A model generated the notes under the pieces. That model worked only from the letters and a program-made list of their open reading frames with translations, ran no database searches and was not told where the DNA came from. Shown one piece after another: positions 16,348-23,472 of a stretch of 37,301 bases of DNA. This DNA is from a virus. The position numbers were made by a program, and so were the translations under genes. The DNA lies in the IMG/VR virus record IMGVR_UViG_3300032046_000095, positions 1-37,301 of that record, one strand, 5' to 3'. The stretch's first letter is position 1. The number at the start of each line of letters is the position of its first letter.

Positions 16348-16889
16348 CCTTTGAAAAGAAGGAAAAAGGAATTGTCATCGCATGGCAGGACCCGAACATC
16401 ATCATCGACGGAAAAACATATTTCGTCCCGTCCGATAAGCGATGGACCGCGAAGGAGGCCCAACCAGGTGATGGTGCGGAGTTCGTCCAGCACAAAGGCA
16501 CGATCTCGGGACTGTGGATCATACCTGCGACACAGAAGCAGATCCCGCACGAGGAGACCGTAAAGAAAGCCACTGCTGCGGGATTCGATCAACCCGCGGG
16601 GGCACTCCTCGACGGAACCAAGGAGGTCATGACCGAAGTGGAGCAGAAGGTGATGATCGCCCGGTCACAGGCTTGCACGCCCTCGACAGATCCCTCCGAA
16701 GAGGAAGAACCCACCGGCGAAGTCATCAGTGTGACTATCGGTTCGACCCTGAGCTTAGGGAATTATTCCAATGTGCGCCTGGAGATCGTCGCTACGGACG
16801 CTGCAACCGCCCGATTGAATTTCAAGGCAGAGATTGTCGAGACCGTCCGGATGGTACGGGGAATCATCAAAGAAGTGGGGGGTGCGTGA
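16344..16889 (+). CDS. Hypothetical protein with beta-rich N-terminal domain
   Basis: ATG 16344 overlaps the previous stop and has AAGGAGGG at 16332-16339, giving 181 residues; a longer frame begins upstream but overlaps the previous gene. Residues about 8-60 look like a small barrel (IVIAWQDPNIIIDGKTYFV, GLWIIPA). The C-terminal 60 residues contain ISVTIGSTLSLGNYSNVRLE, a pattern I have seen in small virus proteins of unknown role, followed by a helix. Possibly nucleic-acid binding; not assigned. Confidence 0.65.
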   Translation: MTFEKKEKGIVIAWQDPNIIIDGKTYFVPSDKRWTAKEAQPGDGAEFVQHKGTISGLWIIPATQKQIPHEETVKKATAAGFDQPAGALLDGTKEVMTEVEQKVMIARSQACTPSTDPSEEEEPTGEVISVTIGSTLSLGNYSNVRLEIVATDAATARLNFKAEIVETVRMVRGIIKEVGGA

Positions 16890-17140
16890 TGGCAAAGAAG
16901 ATACTGATCCTTAAAGTCCATGAGATCCGCCGGAATACTTTACAAAAAGTCATGGACGAGATAAAGGCAGCCCTAATTACTGGGAAAAATGTCATCCTTG
17001 AGATCGACATTGGTGAAACCTGCCCGAAATGCGGAGGCATTTCAATTGATGGGGGGGATATGTGGTTCAAACAATATGGTAGGCGATATCGTACCTGCAT
17101 CGACTGTATGTATATCTGGCCGGAGGAGATGCCCACATGA
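16889..17140 (+). CDS. Zinc-ribbon protein
   Basis: This 83-residue protein starts at ATG 16889 (TGATG overlap, GGGGGG upstream). The N-terminal 45 residues form an alpha-beta unit (KKILILKVHEIRR, GKNVILEIDI). The C-terminal half is a zinc ribbon with CPKCGG and CIDC. A longer frame upstream in the same phase is antisense-like and overlaps the previous gene, so it was not used. Confidence 0.7.
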   Translation: MAKKILILKVHEIRRNTLQKVMDEIKAALITGKNVILEIDIGETCPKCGGISIDGGDMWFKQYGRRYRTCIDCMYIWPEEMPT

Positions 17141-17265
17141 TCTGCCCTCGTTGTGGTGCCGAAATGCACCAAGGATCTCCACACGATGATGGCTGGTTGA
17201 GTCAATGGGAATGCCCGCAATGTGACAAGATTGTCGGGATTCCTGTTTATTCCGGGGGTGCGTGA
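17137..17265 (+). CDS. Zinc-ribbon microprotein
   Basis: This 42-residue protein has the ribbon CPRCGAE at residues 3-9 and CPQCDK at 26-31, with little else. It starts at ATG 17137 (ATGA overlap with the previous stop) and ends at 17263-17265. It may bind a nucleic acid or a partner protein; no more can be said from sequence. Confidence 0.7.
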   Translation: MICPRCGAEMHQGSPHDDGWLSQWECPQCDKIVGIPVYSGGA

Positions 17266-17444
17266 TGATCACCCCCAATCTCTTCCTGATTTGCGTCGCC
17301 ATTTATCTCTGGATTTCCGGGACTCTGGATATCGTGCTGGCAATTATAGGATCTGAAAAAACTGTCAGACCCCGGTATGGGATTGTCGAAGGAATTGCCG
17401 GTTTGATCATGCTCGGTATTGCGGTTGTCATGGTGGTGCTCTGA
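17265..17444 (+). CDS. Two-helix membrane microprotein
   Basis: This 59-residue protein has two hydrophobic segments, residues about 5-27 (LFLICVAIYLWISGTLDIVLAII region) and 41-59, separated by a short charged loop (GSEKTVRPRYG). ATG 17265 overlaps the previous TGA; GTG 17262 is also possible. It is the only membrane gene in this run of microproteins. Function unknown. Confidence 0.7.
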   Translation: MITPNLFLICVAIYLWISGTLDIVLAIIGSEKTVRPRYGIVEGIAGLIMLGIAVVMVVL

Positions 17445-17584
17445 TGACCGCCGAACTTGATTTTATCTCAGAAATATTCGAGAGACGCACCTGCATGAAA
17501 TGCGGGGCAACTGTCGTCGCACTCAAAAACGAGAAAGATCCCGTCTGCCAGAACTGCGGACGTGGTGGGAAGGAGGCGCACTGA
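17444..17584 (+). CDS. Zinc-ribbon microprotein
   Basis: This 46-residue protein has a short helical start followed by CMKCGA at residues 17-22 and CQNCGR at 35-40, a clean four-Cys ribbon. It starts at ATG 17444 (TGATG overlap) and its TGA overlaps the next ATG. Confidence 0.7.
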   Translation: MTAELDFISEIFERRTCMKCGATVVALKNEKDPVCQNCGRGGKEAH

Positions 17585-17706
17585 TGCGCAAAAAGTTACT
17601 GTTCTGCGATATCTGCCAGCAGTTCATCGCCCACCAGGTCTTCCTGCGCGGGATCGGGTGTACGCCGGTATATCGGTGCCTTCAGTGCAGACGGGAGGCG
17701 GATTGA
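17584..17706 (+). CDS. Zinc-ribbon microprotein
   Basis: This 40-residue protein has CDIC at residues 8-11 and CLQC at 32-35, plus an extra Cys at 26. GGAGG at 17572-17576 precedes ATG 17584 by seven bases. It is mostly the ribbon itself, rich in Arg, and may bind nucleic acid. Confidence 0.7.
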   Translation: MRKKLLFCDICQQFIAHQVFLRGIGCTPVYRCLQCRREAD

Positions 17707-18047
17707 TGGCACAGATCGAGATCCCCTTTTCTCGTGAGATGGCGATCGCAGCGATTGACGGAATGAAGATCACCACGACCCGTAGCGAGAAGAAAGGCGA
17801 GATCGGGGATACCTTCTGGTTTGAAGATCCCCGCCGTGACAATGAGGAACGAATGGTGAAATACGGAGGACAATTCCGCATCATCGATATCCATTTTGTT
17901 GGTCTTGGAACCGTCAAATCAGATTACTTCCTCCTTGAAGGTTGCGCCAGCCCGGAAGAATTCGAGCGGGTCTGGAGATCCCTGCACCGTGGACATTTCA
18001 CGGCAAAAAAACTGTATTATATTCATTTCTTTGCAAGGGTGGTTTGA
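17706..18047 (+). CDS. ASCH-domain (PUA-like) protein
   Basis: This 113-residue protein fits the ASCH fold: IPFSREMAIAAIDGMKITTTRSEKKGEIGDTFWF holds the K-x-x-T-x-R motif and the G-D turn, and FRIIDIHFVGLG is the following strand. The C-terminal helix and LYYIHFF strand complete the barrel. ASCH domains bind or process RNA or modified nucleosides; some are amidohydrolases on modified cytidines. Start ATG 17706 overlaps the previous TGA. Substrate unknown. Confidence 0.7.
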   Translation: MAQIEIPFSREMAIAAIDGMKITTTRSEKKGEIGDTFWFEDPRRDNEERMVKYGGQFRIIDIHFVGLGTVKSDYFLLEGCASPEEFERVWRSLHRGHFTAKKLYYIHFFARVV

Positions 18048-18383
18048 ATGGCAGAAAGCACAAGGGAAAGCCTCGTATCGGATGCAGATTTCTCTATCAA
18101 TCTATGGTTGAAGGATCACCCATCCGGCACGTATGTTTTGAGTGAGAAAACAATGGACGAGATCCAGGATTGGGGGCACACACTCGCAGTCTATAATCGG
18201 GTTGGTCTGAAGAGGAGAATCGGGAAAATCCTGAAAGAGGATGGGTATATCAAGAGACCGAATACATCGCCGCCAACGTGGGAAAAACCCGGGTGGGTTG
18301 CACCATTGGTAGATCCGGAACCCGAAACGGGAATTGTTGCTCGTATTAAGGAAGTATTCAGGGAGGTATTGCACTATGGTTAG
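18048..18383 (+). CDS. Hypothetical protein, possible winged-helix
   Basis: This 111-residue protein starts at ATG 18048, directly after the previous stop. The middle (TMDEIQDWGHTLAVYNRVGLKRRIGKILKEDGYIKRP) has the spacing of a helix-turn-helix ending in a basic wing. The C-terminus is a separate amphipathic helix. It precedes a larger protein with a second DNA-binding motif, so the two may act together in regulation or replication. The assignment is tentative. Confidence 0.6.
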   Translation: MAESTRESLVSDADFSINLWLKDHPSGTYVLSEKTMDEIQDWGHTLAVYNRVGLKRRIGKILKEDGYIKRPNTSPPTWEKPGWVAPLVDPEPETGIVARIKEVFREVLHYG

Positions 18384-19251
18384 ATGTGCTGATTTTTACG
18401 AGAGATGGAAGAAAGACCCGAACTGGTGTCAAAAATCACCGGATACGGTCAACCAGATTGATCATTATCTGGGGCTTGTAGGAGAACTTGAAATGCTCGG
18501 AGTCGAGACAGTGGCGATCTATAAGAAATTCCCGGAAAGGGTCGCTCGCGATATCCTGAAGATCAAGGATGATAAGATCCGGGCCGGTGTCATTGGGAAC
18601 GCTGCAGGGATGATCAAACGCGGTGATCAGGTCTCCACTGGTGATGTGAAAGTATGGGCAGGACTTGAAGAGAAATCCCAGAAATTAACCTCGAACAGCG
18701 ACGTTCGCACTCCGACCATGGTCGGAAACCGATCACCTAAAACCGAGGAGAAAACCGAAATTACCGACGTGCCATCTGCTCCGATTGCAGGTGACCTCAA
18801 AAAGAAGTACACACCACCAGAGAACAAGCCGGCACCCACTCCCGAATCTATACCACCCGTTGTATCTCCCTGTGATAATGGGTTGAAATGCGGTCTAAAA
18901 TATTTCAAAATTGAGACAATCCGGGGGAAAGTCTGCACTAATGCCAATATGCGGATCACAGAGTTACCTGGAAACGTCTGTCCGTTTGAATCGGATCTCC
19001 AAAAGCGGAAAGAGGCAGCAGCCGAAGCGGGAGGGTTCACGCCCGCGGGCGATATCGACCCGACCAATGCCGCCAAGTTCGTCAAACTGGCGCCGGTCAA
19101 GATCACCAAAGCCCCGATGGAGATTCTCTCCAAACCCTCACCAAAACAGCAGGAGTTCATTGAGCAGGCAATCGCGTCAGGCAAGTTCGACACACCGGAA
19201 CAGGTAATCAGTCAGGCACTTGACCTCTGGATGGATCAGGAGGGAGTATAA
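18376..19251 (+). CDS. Multidomain protein with C-terminal RHH/ParD-like helix pair; possible replication or regulation role
   Basis: ATG 18376 has GGGAGG at 18361-18366 and overlaps the previous gene by eight bases, giving 291 residues. Residues 1-95 are helical (YERWKKDPNW, LEMLGVETVAIYKKF, GDQVSTGDVKVWA). Residues 100-165 are a flexible Thr/Pro/Lys linker. Residues 170-205 hold four Cys (CDNGLKC, KVCTN, NVCPF). The last 35 residues (IASGKFDTPEQVISQALDLW) match the second half of ParD/CopG-type antitoxin folds. With no polymerase or helicase found, it is a candidate for the initiator or host-recruiting protein; this is inference. Confidence 0.6.
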   Translation: MVRCADFYERWKKDPNWCQKSPDTVNQIDHYLGLVGELEMLGVETVAIYKKFPERVARDILKIKDDKIRAGVIGNAAGMIKRGDQVSTGDVKVWAGLEEKSQKLTSNSDVRTPTMVGNRSPKTEEKTEITDVPSAPIAGDLKKKYTPPENKPAPTPESIPPVVSPCDNGLKCGLKYFKIETIRGKVCTNANMRITELPGNVCPFESDLQKRKEAAAEAGGFTPAGDIDPTNAAKFVKLAPVKITKAPMEILSKPSPKQQEFIEQAIASGKFDTPEQVISQALDLWMDQEGV

Positions 19252-19252
19252 G

Positions 19253-19486
19253 ATGCCTTCGTTCTCTGTTATGGCAGAACGCGAAAAAGTTCGTCGTCTT
19301 GCGATGCCTGTTCTCGGTATTGGGAAATTCATGTGGGTTGGGAAAGAAATGACCCTGAATATTGTGCGCATTGGTAAACGCGATATCACGATGGTATCAC
19401 CGTATGGAACGTTTGTGACTTTAAACAAAAAATATGTCGTGAGCGTCGCGCTGGATACCGCAATGCTGCAGGAAGGGGGTGTGTGA
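19253..19486 (+). CDS. Hypothetical small beta protein
   Basis: This 77-residue protein starts at ATG 19253, one base after the previous stop, with AGGAGGGAG upstream. A short N-terminal helix is followed by strands (LNIVRIGKRDITMVSPYGTFVTLN) that suggest an SH3-like or OB-like barrel. Not recognised. Confidence 0.6.
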   Translation: MPSFSVMAEREKVRRLAMPVLGIGKFMWVGKEMTLNIVRIGKRDITMVSPYGTFVTLNKKYVVSVALDTAMLQEGGV

Positions 19487-19487
19487 A

Positions 19488-19859
19488 ATGCCCGCATCAA
19501 AAGAGACAACACGGTACCTCAACCGAATCCAAATGCAGTGCGAACTGGAATCACTTTGCGAGTGGCGCAAATGGGTAAGGGAAATCCCGGCCCTAGGTTT
19601 CCCTCCTGAATGGAAGATTCGAATTATCCCTCCGTTTCTCGGAGCACTGATCAGGTTCGTTGTTGTCACCGAATTTGGAGAGATTTCCGTCTATCTTGAC
19701 GCATATGATAACCTCGGTTGCATGGGGATGAAACCCTATTGGGAAATTTATCCCGGTGAGACCGGAGATCCCGTTCGGTTCATGATGAATGAAACGGTGG
19801 AACTCATCGAAGGCATCAAGAAAGCGATCGATTACCTGAAACCAAAGGATGTGCTCTGA
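19488..19859 (+). CDS. Hypothetical protein
   Basis: This 123-residue protein starts at ATG 19488 behind GGAAGGGGG. It contains a helix (NRIQMQCELESLCEWRKWV), a strand-rich middle (IRFVVVTEFGEISVYLDAYDNLG) and a C-terminal amphipathic helix. A TGATG overlap couples it to the next gene. No family recognised. Confidence 0.6.
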   Translation: MPASKETTRYLNRIQMQCELESLCEWRKWVREIPALGFPPEWKIRIIPPFLGALIRFVVVTEFGEISVYLDAYDNLGCMGMKPYWEIYPGETGDPVRFMMNETVELIEGIKKAIDYLKPKDVL

Positions 19860-20071
19860 TGGAAAAAGGATTGATCATATCGGTCATTGCCCTGCCCCGT
19901 GAAGAGGACGGGGATTTTGAGGACTACCCCGGAACGATAGAGTTTGTCGATCAGCGGGTCTACGTGAACGTCCTCGACACAAAACAGAATCTGGATATCT
20001 CGCTTGGGTTCGATTTGAACGAACTTCTCGCAGCGATGAAAGAAGCGTTTTTCACTCCGGGGGCGGACTGA
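19859..20071 (+). CDS. Small acidic hypothetical protein
   Basis: This 70-residue acidic protein starts at ATG 19859 (TGATG overlap). The segments IISVIALPREEDGDFEDYPG, VYVNVLD and LDISLGFDLNELLAAM suggest three strands and a helix. The high Asp/Glu content would suit a DNA mimic or an inhibitor of a DNA-binding enzyme, but this is speculation. Confidence 0.6.
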   Translation: MEKGLIISVIALPREEDGDFEDYPGTIEFVDQRVYVNVLDTKQNLDISLGFDLNELLAAMKEAFFTPGAD

Positions 20072-20217
20072 TGGAGATCGATATCTCAATCCGGAACGCC
20101 ACCCCGGAGGAGCTGGCGCCTTTCATTAAAGCATTTGCGTCAAGCAATAACGTCAAGGCTTCACGTCAAGGCATGCCGCAAAACTTCCAGGTCGTGCCGG
20201 CGGGGGCGAAGGCATGA
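20071..20217 (+). CDS. Small hypothetical protein
   Basis: This 48-residue ORF starts at ATG 20071, overlapping the previous TGA, and ends in ATGA with the antirepressor gene. It begins EIDISIRNATPEELAPFIKAF, a beta strand and helix, then a basic tail. Tight overlaps on both sides support translation. Function unknown. Confidence 0.6.
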   Translation: MEIDISIRNATPEELAPFIKAFASSNNVKASRQGMPQNFQVVPAGAKA

Positions 20218-21017
20218 CCGGCGACCTGATCAAGATCGAGCAGTTTCAGGATACCCCGGTCAGAGTCATAAGGCACGGACCGTATGGGGTTATCCCGCTG
20301 AACGACATTGCAGATGCTCTTTGCATTGACCGGTCGGGATTTCATAAACTCTTCAAGCGCCATGCCGAAACCCTCGCAAGATACGGACTCATGGTCAAAA
20401 CGTCCACGAGTCAGGGCGATTCGTCCACACTGTGCCTGACACGGGAAGGGGTTGTAGGACTGATCCTCAAGACAAAACCCGGTGCATCAAAATCACAGGA
20501 TGCACAGGACCGCATCATCGCTTTCCAAACGTGGGCGATCGAAACCATTTCCAAGATCATGAACGGGGAACGGGTCCGGGTATCCCTATCCATTGATGAA
20601 GAACTTGTGCAGGCGAGACACCTTGCAGAACAGACCGGTGGAAACCTCGCATCATTCCAGGCAATCGCACTGAAGAAATGTGGGTTCGGGGATTACGTTC
20701 CGGCGCTCAATATCCCCCAAATCATCCACGGAGAGATCGGGTGGTTCAACCCAACCCGGCTGGTCGCTCTCTGCAACGATCCCGACTTGACCCCCGAGCG
20801 GCTGAACTGGTACCTGAAAAATAAGGGATTCCAGTACCGGGACGGCTATATCTGGAGACTGACACCGCTCGGAATGGCGCATGGGAAAGAATACTGGTAT
20901 ACCGCCTCGTCACAACATCAGGAGATCCGGATCGCATGGCGTGAGAGTGTCCTATTTGCATCCGGCCTGAAGCGTCCGATATCAACCGATCAAGCGGCAC
21001 TGCCGGCAAGGGCGTGA
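20214..21017 (+). CDS. Phage antirepressor-like protein (P22_AR_N / KilA-type)
   Basis: This 267-residue protein starts at ATG 20214 (ATGA overlap). Residues about 20-90 carry the antirepressor N-terminal pattern: GVIPLNDIADALCIDRSGFHKLFKRH, then LCLTREGVVGLILKTKP. Residues about 90-120 are a linker helix, and the rest is a separate domain with GFQYRDGYIWRLTPLGMAHG, which resembles the C-terminal DNA-binding domain of antirepressors. Such proteins counteract a repressor or regulate lysis-lysogeny genes. No repressor gene other than the AbrB-like protein was identified. Confidence 0.75.
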   Translation: MTGDLIKIEQFQDTPVRVIRHGPYGVIPLNDIADALCIDRSGFHKLFKRHAETLARYGLMVKTSTSQGDSSTLCLTREGVVGLILKTKPGASKSQDAQDRIIAFQTWAIETISKIMNGERVRVSLSIDEELVQARHLAEQTGGNLASFQAIALKKCGFGDYVPALNIPQIIHGEIGWFNPTRLVALCNDPDLTPERLNWYLKNKGFQYRDGYIWRLTPLGMAHGKEYWYTASSQHQEIRIAWRESVLFASGLKRPISTDQAALPARA

Positions 21018-21022
21018 TCCCC

Positions 21023-21187
21023 ATGGGCAAAAAGAAGCGGGCATTACTCAGCCGGTTGACCGTCTCCCAAGAGATGAGGGAACTGGCGATCGCGTTTAAA
21101 CAGGACGTCAAGCGGTACCACGGGGACATCCCCGTGCATGTGCTCTGGGAACATCGCGGAGTGAGACTGGAGGGGATGACGGGATGA
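21023..21187 (+). CDS. Small basic hypothetical protein
   Basis: This 54-residue protein starts at ATG 21023. Its N-terminus (GKKKRALLSRL) is strongly basic and a helix follows (QEMRELAIAFKQDVKRY). It ends in an ATGA overlap. It may bind nucleic acid. Confidence 0.55.
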   Translation: MGKKKRALLSRLTVSQEMRELAIAFKQDVKRYHGDIPVHVLWEHRGVRLEGMTG

Positions 21188-21405
21188 ATGATGATCAATG
21201 TGAGTTCTGCCAAGAGGATCTCTGCTCAGCTCCTTATGAGTGCCGGTTTCAGGATTTTACCGATTGCGATGGAAATGAACGGATCGTTCCCAGTTGCACC
21301 GCGACTTCTGAAGACCTGATGACTGAAGAAGAATGGGAAGCAATGCAAAAACTTCAGAGTGGGGTTCAGAAGATATTCCGGGATGCTGTCGGGAGGGCAA
21401 CGTGA
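21184..21405 (+). CDS. Cys-rich acidic protein
   Basis: This 73-residue protein starts at ATG 21184 (ATGA overlap). The first 40 residues hold six Cys (CEFCQEDLCSAPYEC, TDC, SC), a probable metal or disulfide cluster. The C-terminal 30 residues are an acidic helix. It is the last gene before the microsatellite and promoter region. Confidence 0.6.
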   Translation: MNDDQCEFCQEDLCSAPYECRFQDFTDCDGNERIVPSCTATSEDLMTEEEWEAMQKLQSGVQKIFRDAVGRAT

Positions 21406-21553
21406 CCCCTACCGTATGGTTGCCAGTGGAAACGCAAAAGAGAGAGAGAGAGAGTGAAACATATATATCATATATATATATGAATATATCATTCCTTTCA
21501 ACCTTCGAACGCCGTTTCTCATTCTCCACTGGAAATAATTGGGGGTCTGTTTT
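21406..21553 (+). promoter_or_regulatory. AT-rich intergenic promoter region with (AG)n tract
   Basis: Eight AG repeats lie at 21439-21454, followed by GTGAAAC and a long alternating A/T stretch to about 21487 that contains several TATA-like boxes. It would place a transcription start near 21495-21515, about 45 bases before the HNH gene. A weak frame from GTG 21402 to 21557 crosses it but is low complexity. Confidence 0.5.
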
Positions 21554-21838
21554 ATGAGAGAACGGGTTGTTTTTCAAGGAAGAACCTATTCCAGAGAACC
21601 CGATTCAAAATATCAATCAACCCGTGTTTATTATCGCAATTGGACAGGAAAACGCCTTCATCATGCCATTTGGGAATCGGTGCATGGTAAAATCCCATGG
21701 GGATATTTCATCCATCATAAGGACGGGAATCCTGATAACAACTCCATAGAGAATCTCGAAGCCGTTCTTGAACGGGATCACTTACGATATTATCATGGTG
21801 GTGCTTTCCATCACCACTCAAAAAACGAGGTGGTCTGA
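21554..21838 (+). CDS. HNH homing-type endonuclease
   Basis: This 94-residue protein starts at ATG 21554, ten bases after GGGGG. It has the HNH_3-type core: RLHHAIWE at residues 34-41, IHHKDGNPDNNSIENLEA at 53-70 and a final His near residue 76. Free-standing HNH nucleases of this size are usually selfish elements in viral genomes. It brings its own AT-rich promoter and separates two genes of the accessory operon. The next frame lacks a good start, which suggests insertion damage. Confidence 0.85.
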   Translation: MRERVVFQGRTYSREPDSKYQSTRVYYRNWTGKRLHHAIWESVHGKIPWGYFIHHKDGNPDNNSIENLEAVLERDHLRYYHGGAFHHHSKNEVV

Positions 21839-21871
21839 ATTCCAGCCCACAAAACCTTTTTTGACCGGTAC

Positions 21872-22243
21872 GTGACGGCGATCTCTGTCGAACGTCAGGA
21901 ATGGAAGATAGCCCATGCTCTCGGTATTCGCTTATCTGACGCCCTACGGCTCGGCCTGAACTTCATGATCAAAGACCGGATCATCGAAGGTGATCGGAGA
22001 CTCACGCCAGAAATCCTTGAGCAGTTCAAGGAAATTGAAACCCGGGACCTGCAGGATCTTGAAAGATATATACGTTTGAAAAGGGACGAGCAGACGACCC
22101 TTGATAAAATGGTTGAAATCAAAAAAGAAGTCCAAAAAGAGGAGGAATTAATCGAGGTCTATGATAAGGGCGAGGAAGCATATATACGAATCAAAAAGTG
22201 CCAGTTCGATCCGGAGTGGCACACACCCAAGGAGCCGGCATGA
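21872..22243 (+). CDS. RHH-like DNA-binding / coiled-coil protein, start uncertain
   Basis: With GTG 21872 the protein has 123 residues, but no ribosome site precedes that codon. The same frame is open back to the HNH stop at 21836-21838, where ATT 21839 lies behind GAGGTGGT; that extension adds IPAHKTFFDRYV, which reads like true protein. The N-terminus resembles archaeal ribbon-helix-helix-like proteins (SVERQEWKIAHALGIRLSDALRLGL). Residues about 50-105 are a coiled coil. The start is either a rare ATT codon or was lost by the HNH insertion. Confidence 0.65.
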   Translation: MTAISVERQEWKIAHALGIRLSDALRLGLNFMIKDRIIEGDRRLTPEILEQFKEIETRDLQDLERYIRLKRDEQTTLDKMVEIKKEVQKEEELIEVYDKGEEAYIRIKKCQFDPEWHTPKEPA

Positions 22244-22434
22244 ACAACCGGATCGGCATGATCGAATTCGCTGGAAAGGACAGCGATCAGAAAGTCATAC
22301 TTCTGACTGCTATCTGCCATCATTGCACAAGGGTAGCAGTCCGCGCCATTCCATGCCCAGCAGATCTGGCCGAATCCTCGCCCGGGACGTTTGTCGGAGT
22401 GAACGAATTCGGGCGTCTGGAGGCCGAGGCATGA
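22240..22434 (+). CDS. Small hypothetical protein
   Basis: This 64-residue protein starts at ATG 22240 (ATGA overlap). It is a compact mix of strands (KVILLTAICHHC, RVAVRAIPCPADL), with three Cys including a CHHC pair that could bind a metal. It ends in ATGA with the next gene. Confidence 0.6.
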   Translation: MNNRIGMIEFAGKDSDQKVILLTAICHHCTRVAVRAIPCPADLAESSPGTFVGVNEFGRLEAEA

Positions 22435-22871
22435 CCTCAATTTATGATAATTATGGAGAACGGGCCCGGGTGCATCTGAAAGAAGAGTTCAGTATCAGCA
22501 GCATCCAGCGCGATATCGAGTATGCCGAACGGGATATTAAGGATATCACCGCCTTTATCGCGGCAGCCAAAGCACAGATCGCTGTCATTGAAAAGACCGC
22601 GTTTAAACGGTATATCGACTTCAAGAAAGGCAAGGATTACTATGCCGGTAAAATCGAGTTCTCCGCGTCGGTCTACCGCGTGCCACAGGTGCCGGGAAAT
22701 GAGCAGCTGAAAGTCTACGAATCCGATGATAGCCGGCGATGGGTAGGCAACGACAAGAAAAAAGAGGCTCTTGAATTCGTTTTTGCACTTATCAGGAAAT
22801 ATCCCGATGCTGAATTAATCGGGACTGCAGCTGAACTCTGCCAGAAAAAGCGAGGGTTGATCGAGGCATGA
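22431..22871 (+). CDS. Hypothetical helical protein
   Basis: This 146-residue protein starts at ATG 22431 (ATGA overlap). Residues about 20-70 are a long helix (SSIQRDIEYAERDIKDITAFIAAAKAQIAVIEK). The second half is alpha-beta (YAGKIEFSASVYRVPQVPG, KEALEFVFALIRKYPD). Its last 80 bases overlap a probable gene on the other strand. No family recognised. Confidence 0.65.
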   Translation: MTSIYDNYGERARVHLKEEFSISSIQRDIEYAERDIKDITAFIAAAKAQIAVIEKTAFKRYIDFKKGKDYYAGKIEFSASVYRVPQVPGNEQLKVYESDDSRRWVGNDKKKEALEFVFALIRKYPDAELIGTAAELCQKKRGLIEA

Positions 22872-23112
22872 TACTTCCGTCATACCATTCGTGTTCTGCG
22901 ATTAAATCGGCGCGAAATACAACTATATTCTCTCCCTCTTTTTTCAACTTAAGGAGGAGTTCAAAGAGTACTGGACATGGTTCGCAAAGATACGTTCCAT
23001 TCCCAAAGAATCTGATAAAACACGTTTTGAGATATTTTCTCTGGTCGCCATTTCTCCAACGGTGCAATGTATGGATTGCTCTCGGAGTTACCGCCTTAAT
23101 GATAATGAACAT
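22792..23112 (-). CDS. Probable minus-strand accessory gene with leaderless promoter
   Basis: This 106-residue frame starts at ATG 23112. A BRE/TATA signal on the minus strand (CGAAAAACATATACAT, centre near 23138) lies 26 bases upstream, the distance for a leaderless archaeal mRNA, and there is no Shine-Dalgarno site. The protein reads more naturally than the plus-strand frames: FGNGTYLCEPCPVLFELLL then KLKKEGENIVVFRADLIAE. Base composition is more AT-rich than its surroundings, suggesting a moron. The 3' end overlaps the plus-strand gene by 80 bases. Function unknown. Confidence 0.5.
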   Translation of the reverse strand: MFIIIKAVTPRAIHTLHRWRNGDQRKYLKTCFIRFFGNGTYLCEPCPVLFELLLKLKKEGENIVVFRADLIAEHEWYDGSIMPRSTLAFSGRVQLQSRLIQHRDIS

Positions 23113-23128
23113 AATTGTTAGTAAAACG

Positions 23129-23140
23129 TATACATGTATA
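23129..23140. promoter_or_regulatory. 12-bp perfect palindrome at a bidirectional promoter
   Basis: TATACATGTATA at 23129-23140 is its own reverse complement and overlaps the TATA box of the minus-strand gene. On the plus strand the same element can act as a TATA box for the zinc-ribbon gene that begins at 23173. It is a likely operator for a dimeric regulator. Confidence 0.5.
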
Positions 23141-23172
23141 TGTTTTTCGATGTCGCGAGTTGAGGGGGCGAT

Positions 23173-23472
23173 ATGACGGCCACAAAGAATGTATTCGGGT
23201 ACCCGACGGAATGGGTATACTCCGATACCAAGGAACCCGTCGGATCTGGAGATACTCGCCCCTGCCCTAAGTGTGGCAAGATGAGGAACCCCGATGGTAC
23301 CGATCCGTGTTGGGGTATGTTGCCATCTGATCTCATCGTCGCTGCCTGTTGTGGTCATGGGATTAAGGAACCATGGGTTCTGGTCAAAAGTCCCTTTCTT
23401 GTTCAGGAATTACTCAAAGGCAAGGACGCTGAGAAATACGTCGCAATTGTAACAGGACGGGGTGAACTATGA
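23173..23472 (+). CDS. Zinc-ribbon protein of a common phage family
   Basis: This 99-residue protein starts at ATG 23173 behind GAGGGGG. It has RPCPKCGKMRNPDGTDPCWG and later AACCGHGI, a pattern I recall from many small phage proteins of unknown role. The conserved Cys could bind zinc. It ends in ATGA with the next gene and precedes the methylase module. Confidence 0.7.
   Translation: MTATKNVFGYPTEWVYSDTKEPVGSGDTRPCPKCGKMRNPDGTDPCWGMLPSDLIVAACCGHGIKEPWVLVKSPFLVQELLKGKDAEKYVAIVTGRGEL

Noticed and set aside
16514-16888. Upstream extension of the zinc-ribbon frame at 16889
   Set aside because: It overlaps another gene and reads as an out-of-frame translation.
21402-21557. 51-codon frame from GTG, with overlaps at both ends
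   Set aside because: It crosses an AG microsatellite and an A/T-rich promoter, and the product is low complexity.
22868-23176. 102-codon plus-strand frame with ATGA overlaps
   Set aside because: The product is Ser/Arg-rich like an antisense translation, and the minus strand has a better protein and a promoter at the right distance.
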